Counted from the stretch's first letter, positions 1 through 6,562 are shown. The stretch is 9,192 nt of DNA from Desulfobacteraceae bacterium (GCA_030612225.1 JAUWOH010000103.1:1-9192), one strand, 5' to 3'. A program made the numbers and translations. Notes: generated by a model from the sequence alone, not told the origin.

Positions 1-20
1 ACTCAGGTTCATAGTATTTT

Positions 21-168
21 ACTGGTTGCTCGTTACTGGTTACTCGTTACTGGTTAAAATAAGGTATTCTATCAATTTTATAAAAATAAATGACTTGACC
101 GCCGCTTTTGTGACGGAGCGAAGCTATTGCTTTTATCCACAACGAGCAACGAGCAACGAGCAACCAGT
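21..168. repeat. Palindromic heptamer element 1 (ACTGGTT/GCTCGTT units)
   Basis: The left arm holds five tandem 7-bp units at 21-55 (ACTGGTT, GCTCGTT, ACTGGTT, ACTCGTT, ACTGGTT). The right arm at 141-168 holds four units that read, on the minus strand, ACTGGTT then GCTCGTT three times, so the arms are inverted copies of one repeat. The core between them carries ordered blocks TAAGGTAT (60-67), ATCAATT (71-77), ATAAAAAT (80-87), ATGAC (90-94), GAGCGAAGC (116-124) and ATCCAC (135-140). The same blocks recur in the same order in the element at 8948-9104. It lies downstream of mqnA and contains no convincing gene. Confidence 0.85.
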
Positions 169-204
169 ATCTTGAATGTCCAATTTATACTGCAATACCT
201 TATT
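58..204. repeat. 11-bp inverted repeat around element 1
   Basis: AATAAGGTATT at 58-68 is a perfect inverted copy of AATACCTTATT at 194-204. It starts inside the left heptamer boundary and ends outside the right arm, so it adds a second level of symmetry. It lies about 50-195 nt past the mqnA stop. With no T-tract it is not a standard terminator. The rest of 169-252 is AT-rich with no gene visible. Confidence 0.5.
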
Positions 205-252
205 ATTTAAAGGTTTAGCATCATTATTCAGTAATAAATTACGAGGTCTGGA

Positions 253-1065
253 TTAATCAATATCAAAGTACTCTATTTTTGAAACCCTTTTAATCAAGCC
301 CATCTCACCTGCAACAGAATAATAGAACATCAGCGCCTTTTTTAAATCTTCAGAAAATTCAAATTGCAAACGGTCGTAATAACTGCTTATGTCATAAACG
401 ATATCCGGATACTTTTCCCTGGCTTTTAAAATTACAATATCCTTTTCCTGCGAAAGGCAGTGCAACGAGCTGTGATATGATGAAACAACAGATTTTATTT
501 CGGTTTCATATTTTTCAACAATACTTCTCCTGACCGCGAATACCGCAAATACAACCGGGAAACCGGTTTTCCTAAGCCACAGATCTCCAAGGTCATAAAT
601 ATAGGAGGCAGGTTCAGAAGTATTTACCATGGCATCATTTCCTATAACCAATGCTGCATCCATATCTTCCAGTCCGGGCCGCGGAACTGCAGGAATGTAG
701 ACCGGTTCTGCATTATAATAGTTTTTAAGCAGGATTTTAAGGAGTACTACAGATGTATGGGATGCGCTGGTGAGTCCAATTCTTTTTCGGTTCAGATCTT
801 CAATGGGAACCCGGCTTACGAGAATGACCGACCCTACGTACCCAACAGAGCTTAAGCAAAATTGCGGCAGAACGTAAACTTCATTTGCAATATCAGCACA
901 TGTGGCCGAAGAAATGGGACTCACATCCAGTTCCCCGTCAGTCAGCATCTTATTCAGCATGGCAGGATAGCCTGAGAATATCTTTATTCCATTGACGGGT
1001 TTTCTTTCAAAGAAGTGAAAATAAAAGGGATAACAGTTGAGGTAGTCAATATAGCCAAGGTTCAT
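253..1065 (-). CDS. mqnA: Chorismate dehydratase MqnA, first step of the futalosine menaquinone pathway
   Basis: MqnA removes water from chorismate to give 3-[(1-carboxyvinyl)oxy]benzoate, the substrate of MqnE; it is cytosolic with a periplasmic-binding-protein-like fold. At 270 residues it has the usual family length. Visible hallmarks are the N-terminal GYIDYLNCYPFY (4-15), GELDVSPISS (44-53), the conserved SVGYVGSVILVSR (73-85), IGNDAM (141-146) and the YDLGDLWLRKTGFPVVFAVFAVR block (157-179). MqnD belongs to the same superfamily, but the NCYP start and SVGYVGSV block fit MqnA better. The ATG follows the mqnE TGA with no gap, and an AAAGGA ribosome site lies inside the mqnE end, so translational coupling is likely. 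It is the last gene of the minus-strand operon. Confidence 0.93.
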   Translation of the reverse strand: MNLGYIDYLNCYPFYFHFFERKPVNGIKIFSGYPAMLNKMLTDGELDVSPISSATCADIANEVYVLPQFCLSSVGYVGSVILVSRVPIEDLNRKRIGLTSASHTSVVLLKILLKNYYNAEPVYIPAVPRPGLEDMDAALVIGNDAMVNTSEPASYIYDLGDLWLRKTGFPVVFAVFAVRRSIVEKYETEIKSVVSSYHSSLHCLSQEKDIVILKAREKYPDIVYDISSYYDRLQFEFSEDLKKALMFYYSVAGEMGLIKRVSKIEYFDID

Positions 1066-2172
1066 TCAATTTCCTTTAACCTTATTGTTTCCGTAATTTG
1101 CAGTGGTCCTTTTCGGTACAAGCCCGGCGTCCTCAATAAGCCTTTGCAAGTGCGATTCTGAACCGAAATCAGGCGTCTTTGCTCCTGCGGCATGAACAAC
1201 TTTTTCATTGTCGTAAGTCGCACCGATATCATCAACCCCGAACTTTTGCAGTACCTGGGCCATTTTATCTCCCAGATACATCCACAACGCCTTTAAATGA
1301 GGCACATTGTGAAGAAAAATCCTGCTGGTGGCATAGAGTCGGATGTCATCATAGCCTGTTGTGGAACGTTTTGCCGCTATTTGCGTATTTTTTTTATGAA
1401 ACTGGAGGGGCACAAAGGTTTTAAAACCTCCTGTTTCATCCTGCAGATCACGGATCCTTAAAAGATGATCAGCAATATCTTCTATACTTTCCCTGTGATT
1501 ATAAAGCATGGTGGCATTTGTCTTAAGACCAATCTTGTGTGCCGTTCTCATTACGTCCAGCCATTTTTCCCCTGATATTTTTTTCGGAGCTATGACCTTT
1601 CTTATATCCGGGGAAAATATTTCAGCCCCGCCTCCAGGGAGCGCATGGACGCCCGCGTCAATAAGCAGCCGGAATACTTCTTGAATTGAGATATTATTTA
1701 TTTTTGCAAAATAGTCGTATTCAACTGCAGTAAAGGCAACTATGTGAATATCAGGCTTTATACCTTTTATCAGCCTTAGCATCTGTTCAAAATAGTCCAG
1801 TTTAAGTTTGGGATTGAGCCCGCCTACGATGTGAACTTCATCAAGATCAGAAGAAACAGCCGAGCGCATTTTCTCCTCAATTTCATCAATGGATAGTACA
1901 AATGCCTCCTCATCACTTTCATCACAGGAGAATGCGCATAACGGACACCGGAGTTCGCATATATTGGTGTAGTTAAGATTCATATTAACGCCATAATATG
2001 TGATGTCTCCGTGGAGCCTTGTCCGAATATAATCGGCAATGGCTCCAAGGCCCAGAATGTCATCAGTCGTGAGCATGTAAACAGCGTCTTCTTTGCTAAC
2101 AGGCGTATTACTGCATACTTTCTCGGCTATGCGACGCAGCATTTTATCTTGTAAATTATCGGGAAGTTGCAT
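1066..2172 (-). CDS. mqnE: Aminofutalosine synthase MqnE (radical SAM)
   Basis: MqnE joins the MqnA product to the adenosyl group of S-adenosylmethionine to give 6-amino-6-deoxyfutalosine. The radical SAM cluster motif CxxxCxxC is at C72-ELR-C76-PL-C79, followed by AFS as in the MqnE/MqnC/CofH group. Blocks that favour MqnE over its paralogue MqnC are HIVGGLNPKLKLDYF (114-128), AFTAVEYDYFAKI, ALPGGGAEIFSPDIR, KTNATMLYNH, LQDETGGFKTFVPLQFH and the C-terminal FGVDDIGATYDNEKVVHAAGA. Its 368 residues are normal for the family. The ATG at 2170-2172 has no clear Shine-Dalgarno upstream. A mobile element (2186-2340) separates it from ubiA, although the ancestral spacing appears to have been 5 nt. 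An internal ATG at codon 11 has no better ribosome site. Confidence 0.93.
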   Translation of the reverse strand: MQLPDNLQDKMLRRIAEKVCSNTPVSKEDAVYMLTTDDILGLGAIADYIRTRLHGDITYYGVNMNLNYTNICELRCPLCAFSCDESDEEAFVLSIDEIEEKMRSAVSSDLDEVHIVGGLNPKLKLDYFEQMLRLIKGIKPDIHIVAFTAVEYDYFAKINNISIQEVFRLLIDAGVHALPGGGAEIFSPDIRKVIAPKKISGEKWLDVMRTAHKIGLKTNATMLYNHRESIEDIADHLLRIRDLQDETGGFKTFVPLQFHKKNTQIAAKRSTTGYDDIRLYATSRIFLHNVPHLKALWMYLGDKMAQVLQKFGVDDIGATYDNEKVVHAAGAKTPDFGSESHLQRLIEDAGLVPKRTTANYGNNKVKGN

Positions 2173-2182
2173 TATTGTTACT

Positions 2183-2212
2183 TGATGAATTCGTAAAAAG
2201 CTGAATTCATCA
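2183..2212 (-). promoter_or_regulatory. Perfect 10-bp hairpin just upstream of mqnE
   Basis: TGATGAATTC (2183-2192) and GAATTCATCA (2203-2212) are perfect inverted copies around a 10-nt loop. In the minus-strand mRNA the stem ends 10 nt before the mqnE ATG, about where a ribosome site would be expected. Part of the stem comes from the mobile element and part from the duplicated target. The structure is seen directly; an effect on mqnE translation is inference. Confidence 0.45.
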
Positions 2213-2213
2213 G

Positions 2214-2299
2214 GTTTTATGTGTTATGTTTTAAGTGTTGGGTTAATGATATTGTCTGTTTTAACAAAGACTTAAAACTTAAATCCTAAAACTTAAAAC
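2214..2299. repeat. Palindromic heptamer element 2 (GTTTTAA-type units)
   Basis: Five 7-bp units run at 2214-2248 (GTTTTAT, GTGTTAT, GTTTTAA, GTGTTGG, GTTAATG). Five inverted units run at 2265-2299, reading on the minus strand GTTTTAA, GTTTTAG, GATTTAA, GTTTTAA, GTCTTTG. The 16-nt centre lacks the core shared by the elements at 21-168 and 8948-9104. It forms the interior of MITE-like copy C between ubiA and mqnE. Confidence 0.7.
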
Positions 2300-2340
2300 G
2301 GTTCGCAAAAAGTGGTTTTTTGACTTTTTACGAGACTATC

Positions 2341-3183
2341 TTACTTGACTAGTACATTTGTGAGGATTCCAAAAAAGAGTGCAGGGGATATGTACATATT
2401 GATTTTAAAAAAATCCTTTATTGCCAGAGCAATATTTTCCTTTCTCGCGAGTTTCTGCTGGTAAAAAAATATTATTCCTATAAAACAAATTGCAATCCAG
2501 TATGGCAATTCCATATGGGTGAGAACACCTGCACATATCATCGCGCTTATGGAAAGCATGTAGCATATCGCAGATATTGCAAGAGCCTTCTTTCTCCCTA
2601 AGCGAGCCGGTATTGAATGAAGGTTTTCTTTCTTGTCAAAATCCAAATCGACGAGCGCATACACGATATCGAGCCCTGCTATCCAAGCCATGATAATTAG
2701 TCCAAGAACAAATGGTACAATGGTGAACTTGCCCGTGACTGCAATATACCCGCCTATGGGAGCGGCGGCTTCAACGAATCCAAGATAGAAGTGGGAAGAA
2801 GAACTGAAACGCTTGAAATATGAATAGGTAAAAAGCATGAAAACAGCAGGAAAAGACAGGTAAAAACAGAGCCTGTTCAGCATGAATGATGCGCCTATAA
2901 GCACAACGGAAGCAACTATGGCTGTTGTCCAGACCTCAGCGGGTCGGACCTCTCCTTTTGGGATGAGCCGATCTTTGGTCCGCGGATTTCTTGCATCAAT
3001 TTCAGCATCAATCGCCCTGTTGAATGACATGCCTGCTGTTCTGGCTGCAGCGAGAGCCGTTATAGCCAAAAACCATATCTTCAGTGTTCCGCCCCCTGCA
3101 AATAGTACCCCTATTAATGCAAAAGGCAGGGCAAAAAGTGTTTGCTCTATCATTATCAGTCTGGAAAATTTACTAAAATCCAT
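2341..3183 (-). CDS. mqnP: UbiA-family prenyltransferase of menaquinone synthesis (MqnP-like)
   Basis: This integral membrane enzyme attaches a polyprenyl chain to an aromatic acid. In this operon the acceptor is probably the dihydroxynaphthoate made by the futalosine route (inference from context). Two Mg-diphosphate motifs are visible: N55-RAI-D59-AEI-D63 followed by ARNPRTKDR, and YALVDLDFD (175-183) followed by KKENLHSIPARLG. Several hydrophobic segments alternate with them (about 11-30, 35-51, 88-102, 106-122, 154-170, 202-220, 225-240, 261-278). At 280 residues it is typical of 4-hydroxybenzoate octaprenyltransferase-like proteins; MqnP and UbiA cannot be told apart from sequence alone. 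The ATG overlaps the ubiD end by 11 nt and has an AGGTGG ribosome site inside ubiD. The stop codon lies in the target duplication of the downstream mobile element. Confidence 0.9.
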   Translation of the reverse strand: MDFSKFSRLIMIEQTLFALPFALIGVLFAGGGTLKIWFLAITALAAARTAGMSFNRAIDAEIDARNPRTKDRLIPKGEVRPAEVWTTAIVASVVLIGASFMLNRLCFYLSFPAVFMLFTYSYFKRFSSSSHFYLGFVEAAAPIGGYIAVTGKFTIVPFVLGLIIMAWIAGLDIVYALVDLDFDKKENLHSIPARLGRKKALAISAICYMLSISAMICAGVLTHMELPYWIAICFIGIIFFYQQKLARKENIALAIKDFFKINMYISPALFFGILTNVLVK

Positions 3184-4618
3184 ATTCTTTCCACCTGTTG
3201 CTTACTTTTTCCTTTATTTCTTCCGACATCTTGATCTCATCAGGCCATTTGCGCCCCATCCCCTCTTCTACAGTTTTCCTTGTGGCATCAATACCCATTT
3301 TCCCACCAAAATTCGGATACGGTGCAGAATGGTCCAGTGCATCAAGCGGGCCCTCAAATAAAAGAAGATCTCTCTTTGGATCTACGTTATTTAAAAGTTT
3401 CCAGACCACAGTCTTCGAATCTGTAAGATCAATATCTTTATCAAAAATAAAAATATACTTGGTCGAAGCCATCTGGCCGAGTCCCCAGAGCGCGTTTATT
3501 ACTTTTTTGGCCTGGCCCGGAAACTTTTTGTCAATCGATACAAGTGCGCAATTATGAAATACACCTTCAAACGGCATTTCCATATCAACAATTTCCGGAA
3601 CAAGCATTCTCAGCATGGGCAAAAATATTCTCTCTGTAGCCTTTGCCATATAGCAATCTTCCATGGGAGGTTTTCCGACAACAGTTGCAGGATAAACAGC
3701 GTCATTTCTGCAGGTAATACAGTTGATGTGAAAAACAGGATAGCTGTCTGCAAGAGAATAGAACCCGGTATGATCCCCGAAAGGGCCTTCGATCCTCTCT
3801 TCGTCGGGATCCACATATCCCTCAATTATAAAGTCTGATTCTGCCGGAACAAAGAGATCAACCGTTTTTGCTTTAGTAATTTCAATGGGACTTGATCCTA
3901 TAAAGCCTGCAAGAAGAAGCTCATCAAATTCCGGTGTCAGAGGGGCTGTTGCCGCATAGGTAACTAAAGGCGATCCTCCAAGGGCAACCGCCACATCCAT
4001 TCTTTGTCCACTTGATTTATATTTATCAAAATGCCGGTTGCCGTCCTTATTGTACTGCCAGTGCATTCCGGTTGTGGTATTATCATATTTATGCATGCGA
4101 TACATGCCCATGTTTTGGATTCCACTATCCGGGTCTTTAGTGATTACAACAGGTAATGTAATAAAGGGTCCGCCGTCATGGGGCCAGCAAGTAAGTATCG
4201 GCAGCATATTCAGAAGCGGGCCGTCAGGGCCATATACTTGCTCCTGACAGTGTGCGCGCTTGACTTTTTTAGGTATAATGTCCGATATCTCTTTCAGTGC
4301 AAAGAGTGCTTGAACTTTTTCCTTCAAACTCCTTGGAGGCTGAATCTTCATTTTTTCTTCCAAACGCATTCCGATGTCGTCGAAGGAGTCACAAGAAAGC
4401 GCCATTTGCATACGTCTATAGCTTCCAAAGGCGTTTATCAAAACAGGGAATTCAGATCCCAATACGTTCTCAAACAGGAGGGCAGGGCCTCCGGCCTTGC
4501 TTATTCTCTCAACGATTTCAGAGATTTCCAGCTCGGTATCGACTTCCGCAGAAATTCTGTGCAGTTCGCCGGCTGATTCAAGTTCCCTTATAAATTGTTG
4601 TAAGTTTCTATGCGGCAT
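3173..4618 (-). CDS. mqnL: UbiD-family prenylated-FMN decarboxylase (MqnL-like)
   Basis: UbiD enzymes decarboxylate aromatic acids using prenylated FMN made by a UbiX partner, which is not in this window. Here the likely substrate is the prenylated dihydroxynaphthoate made by the adjacent UbiA protein. Catalytic residues known from Fdc1 and E. coli UbiD are in place: R174 in MYRMH, and E277 with D282 in EGPFGDHTG (E-to-D spacing 5, as in E. coli UbiD). Candidate metal and phosphate ligands are N169 and E233 (PEFDE). The 481-residue length is normal. It is the first gene of the operon; a weak GAGAG ribosome site lies 6 nt before the ATG, and a strong promoter is centred about 60 nt upstream. 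Assignment to menaquinone rather than ubiquinone or benzoate metabolism rests on the neighbouring mqnE and mqnA. The symbol ubiD is equally defensible. Confidence 0.9.
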   Translation of the reverse strand: MPHRNLQQFIRELESAGELHRISAEVDTELEISEIVERISKAGGPALLFENVLGSEFPVLINAFGSYRRMQMALSCDSFDDIGMRLEEKMKIQPPRSLKEKVQALFALKEISDIIPKKVKRAHCQEQVYGPDGPLLNMLPILTCWPHDGGPFITLPVVITKDPDSGIQNMGMYRMHKYDNTTTGMHWQYNKDGNRHFDKYKSSGQRMDVAVALGGSPLVTYAATAPLTPEFDELLLAGFIGSSPIEITKAKTVDLFVPAESDFIIEGYVDPDEERIEGPFGDHTGFYSLADSYPVFHINCITCRNDAVYPATVVGKPPMEDCYMAKATERIFLPMLRMLVPEIVDMEMPFEGVFHNCALVSIDKKFPGQAKKVINALWGLGQMASTKYIFIFDKDIDLTDSKTVVWKLLNNVDPKRDLLLFEGPLDALDHSAPYPNFGGKMGIDATRKTVEEGMGRKWPDEIKMSEEIKEKVSNRWKEYGF

Positions 4619-4655
4619 AATTAACTCTCACATAATGCTGTATTATGATTTTGCA

Positions 4656-4667
4656 AGTCCGCGGACT
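4656..4667. promoter_or_regulatory. Perfect 12-bp palindrome over the menaquinone promoter
   Basis: AGTCCGCGGACT is fully self-complementary. It covers the last three bases of the -10 box and the expected transcription start of the ubiD operon. A dyad here could be an operator that blocks polymerase, or a short hairpin at the 5' end of the mRNA. The sequence shows the dyad; a regulator is inference and none is encoded nearby. Confidence 0.5.
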
Positions 4668-4693
4668 ATAGATAAACGAATATGGTGTGTCAA
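4665..4693 (-). promoter_or_regulatory. Sigma70-type promoter of the ubiD-ubiA-mqnE-mqnA operon
   Basis: On the minus strand, TTGACA (4688-4693) and TATAGT (4665-4670) are separated by exactly 17 bp. That is a full consensus -35 and a 5-of-6 -10. Start of transcription is expected near 4658, giving a leader of about 40 nt before the ubiD ATG. It is the only strong promoter seen upstream of the operon. Confidence 0.75.
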
Positions 4694-4790
4694 GCTAACC
4701 CGATTCTTTCATGAAATATTCGAGCTAAATAGTGCCTGTCCACAAATTGTAAATTTTGATGGCGTCGTAGAAAGTCCCATCTACTGCGTT

Positions 4791-4852
4791 GCAGCGATTT
4801 TTCAGAAACTAGGCATACTACATGTATTGCCTATTCCCTGAAAAACCACTGC
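4791..4852. repeat. Imperfect hairpin inside copy A
   Basis: Three paired blocks line up: GCAG (4791-4794) with CTGC (4849-4852), TTTTTCAG (4798-4805) with CTGAAAAA (4838-4845), and AGGCA (4811-4815) with TGCCT (4828-4832). The loop is around 4816-4827. It could fold in RNA of either strand. It lies between two minus-strand units and could slow read-through, but there is no terminal T-tract. Confidence 0.5.
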
Positions 4853-4860
4853 GCCTTGTA

Positions 4861-4929
4861 CCCCAAGGGCACTTCCTGCGGGGCGTATATGGAACTTTCT
4901 ACTTAGCACCCCAAGGGCATTTCCTACGG
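4861..4929. repeat. 21-bp direct repeat spaced 48 bp inside copy A
   Basis: The unit beginning CCCCAAGGGCA occurs at 4861-4881 and 4909-4929 with two mismatches. It lies in the right half of copy A and is absent from the shorter copy at 6915-7052, which suggests copy A has an extra internal module. Confidence 0.6.
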
Positions 4930-4968
4930 CACCATCGGTGATACTTTTTACGAGTTAATCAAATTTTG

Positions 4969-5185
4969 GTTCAGGATAACGGCCTGAGTAATTTAACCCA
5001 CAACGGAGCGATATCGCTTGATTCTGTCTTGCCGTGGGGAAGAATTTACCTTACCATCCTGGTGAGATCGTCGGCTGAACAGCAATTAAACCCAATTTAT
5101 AAAATAAGAAATATTCACCTTAATTTGTGCTCATAAAGAATCGATTTAGGCAACAGACCGTTAAAATTTTTTTTGTTAAAAAGGA
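4969..5185. other. Intergenic stretch with little recognisable content
   Basis: This lies between copy A and the end of the four-CBS gene. No gene, strong hairpin terminator or RNA gene was recognised. The only clear symmetry is the 12-bp perfect palindrome AGCGATATCGCT at 5007-5018. A run of eight T on the plus strand near 5167 is not paired with a stem. Where transcription of the CBS unit ends is unresolved. Confidence 0.5.
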
Positions 5186-6079
5186 TTATGGGGCATCTAC
5201 TTTTATACGGCTGCTTATGCAGGCATGGCAGGAACCTGAGCGGATTCGGGCGGCATCGGACAGGGAGATCACGCCGACAATGTTATCCGGGGTTGACTGG
5301 TGGACAAAAAGGCGGTGCACATCGGTAAAAATCATTTTTCGGATGGCATCTTCCAGCAGTTCATCAGCGCCGCAGCTTTGAACCGGAGACGACATAATGG
5401 CTTTGGCCGCTGTCTGGGAATCCACACCGTGTTTGTAAATCAGGGCCAGATCGGTCTTGGAAATTACGCCGCAGGGAATGTTTTCCCTGTCTTTTACCAG
5501 GATGGCGCCAAGACGGTACTCAGAAAGCAGTTCCATCACCTGAAGCAGGGGTTCATCTTTAAATACGGATTTAACTTCACGGGTCATAATTTCCTCGACG
5601 GCAAAGCGCCTGACCCCGTCTTTGTCTTTTTTTCTTTTTTGCCTGAAATGGCTGTATTCACACTCATGGCAGTAAAGGTAGAGCATGCCCACAATATCGG
5701 GATAGGCCAATGCACCGACAATCTCATCATTTTCCGGATCATTTACATACAGGCGATAAATACCATTTGAGCGCATCTGTTCCAGGGCATCCTCAAGGGA
5801 ATCTTCGGGGCTGCAAAAAAGAGGCGGAGTGCTCATGATATGCGACAAGGGAGAATCAATGGGCAATCCCGCATAATAAGCGCCCATGATATCTGTTTTG
5901 GACAGAACACCTATGGGTTTGTCTGCAGCATCAGTGGTCAAAAGGGCGTTTATTTTATATTTAATCAGTGCATTGATACTGTTGCCGATCGGGGTGTCCT
6001 GGGACAATCGGATAACCTGGCGGCGCATGGCCCGGTTCACAACAAGGCCGCTTAATGTGTTTTTTCCTGGTTGTGTCAT
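5186..6079 (-). CDS. Four-CBS-domain (double Bateman) protein with two CxxC pairs
   Basis: Four CBS domains are visible, at about 14-70, 78-134, 161-217 and 225-280. Each ends in a GVLSKTD- or GVISKTD-like strand-helix turn (57-63, 204-210, and the weaker GALAYPD and GVISLSD). CBS pairs usually bind adenine nucleotides and control a partner enzyme or channel, but no catalytic domain is attached. An unusual feature is C137-HE-C140 with nearby H144 in the linker between the pairs, plus C284-HA-C287 right after the last domain; together they could form a metal or redox site. The ATG has an AGGAGA ribosome site overlapping the stop of the upstream CBS gene, with a 9-nt gap, so the two are co-expressed. 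The regulatory target is unknown. Confidence 0.85.
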   Translation of the reverse strand: MTQPGKNTLSGLVVNRAMRRQVIRLSQDTPIGNSINALIKYKINALLTTDAADKPIGVLSKTDIMGAYYAGLPIDSPLSHIMSTPPLFCSPEDSLEDALEQMRSNGIYRLYVNDPENDEIVGALAYPDIVGMLYLYCHECEYSHFRQKRKKDKDGVRRFAVEEIMTREVKSVFKDEPLLQVMELLSEYRLGAILVKDRENIPCGVISKTDLALIYKHGVDSQTAAKAIMSSPVQSCGADELLEDAIRKMIFTDVHRLFVHQSTPDNIVGVISLSDAARIRSGSCHACISSRIKVDAP

Positions 6080-6088
6080 GGGTTTCTC

Positions 6089-6562
6089 CTATTCATCCGC
6101 AAACCTCTCAAGCAAATCATAAAAAAGGTTTGAAATATAAACAATGCCCATGATCTTTCCGTCTTCTATGACCGGCAGGCGGCGGATATGCTTTTTGATC
6201 ATGATATCCATAATCATGAAGATATGGGTCTGGGGCGTTATGGTGATCACATCCGGCGTCATGATATCCCCCACCAGTATGGACTTTGTCTTTTCACACG
6301 CAACATCAATGATGCCGGCAACGTCAATATCGTCCATCACCCCCCATATGTGAATATGTTTGGGCCGCATGTAGATGAGAATGTCATACATGGAGATCAT
6401 GCCGATCAGATGACCATCGTTATCTGTGACCATCATGCCGAAAATTTTCCGGCCCTCTTCCTGATTTGCCTGCTTGAACAATTTGATCGCTTCGTTAACC
6501 GGTGTTTCAGGGGTTAAGGTATGGAATCCGGTAGTCATGATATCACGGGCTGCTATTTTCAT
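6089..6562 (-). CDS. Two-CBS-domain (Bateman) protein
   Basis: This is a 157-residue protein made of one CBS pair, about 4-62 (RDIMTTGFHTLTPETPV through GMISMYDIL) and 96-153 (LVGDIMTPDVITITP through IMGIVYISNLF). A 33-residue insert between them contains PKHIHIWGVMDDIDVAG. There is no signal peptide or membrane segment, so it is probably cytosolic. By family it may sense adenine nucleotides; the output is unknown. The ATG at 6560-6562 has an AAGGA ribosome site 7 nt upstream. It lies between the 48-residue small ORF (54-nt gap) and the four-CBS gene, all in one direction behind a single promoter, so the two CBS proteins may act together. Confidence 0.87.
   Translation of the reverse strand: MKIAARDIMTTGFHTLTPETPVNEAIKLFKQANQEEGRKIFGMMVTDNDGHLIGMISMYDILIYMRPKHIHIWGVMDDIDVAGIIDVACEKTKSILVGDIMTPDVITITPQTHIFMIMDIMIKKHIRRLPVIEDGKIMGIVYISNLFYDLLERFADE

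Larger units (their letters stand above)
2178..2348. mobile_element. MITE-like element, copy C, with 8-bp target duplication
   Basis: The body is 2186-2340 (155 bp), flanked on both sides by TTACTTGA (2178-2185 and 2341-2348). The ends carry the inverted core TCGTAAAAAG (2191-2200) and CTTTTTACGA (2324-2333), shared with copies at 4751-4968 and 6915-7052. Distances from core to flanking repeat (5 nt left, 7 nt right) equal those of the 6915-7052 copy. The right flanking repeat is the last 8 nt of ubiA including its stop codon, so the insertion left ubiA intact. The interior is an inverted heptamer array (2214-2299). No transposase gene is present; any movement would need one in trans. Confidence 0.78.
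4751..4968. mobile_element. MITE-like element, copy A, composite, with 8-bp flanking repeat
   Basis: The body is 4759-4960 (202 bp), flanked by AAATTTTG at 4751-4758 and 4961-4968. The outer inverted cores are TCGTAGAAAG (4765-4774) and CTTTTTACGA (4944-4953). The first 44 bp, from GATGGCGTCGT through CATCTACTGCGTTG, match the copy at 6915-7052 with four differences. Inside are a second inverted pair, TAGAAAGT (4768-4775) with ACTTTCTA (4894-4901), a long imperfect hairpin (4791-4852) and a 21-bp direct repeat. It sits about 60 bp upstream of the -35 of the menaquinone promoter. No protein is encoded. Confidence 0.75.

Noticed and set aside
21..168. CRISPR array suggested by the short repeats
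   Set aside because: Units are 7 bp, directly adjacent and inverted between two arms; there are no unique spacers and no cas genes.
1..252. Possible missing gene downstream of mqnA
   Set aside because: The stretch is explained by the heptamer palindrome and AT-rich sequence; no frame of useful length with a ribosome site was found.
1179..1424. Plus-strand ORF opposite mqnE
   Set aside because: It lies wholly antisense to mqnE with no motif and no ribosome site.
4178..4841. Several overlapping plus-strand ORFs opposite ubiD and its upstream region
   Set aside because: They lie antisense to a clear UbiD gene, have Ser/Arg/Phe-rich shadow composition, no recognisable motifs and no good ribosome sites.
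5127..6562. Plus-strand ORFs opposite the CBS genes
   Set aside because: They overlap well-supported minus-strand CBS genes in antisense and have no family resemblance.
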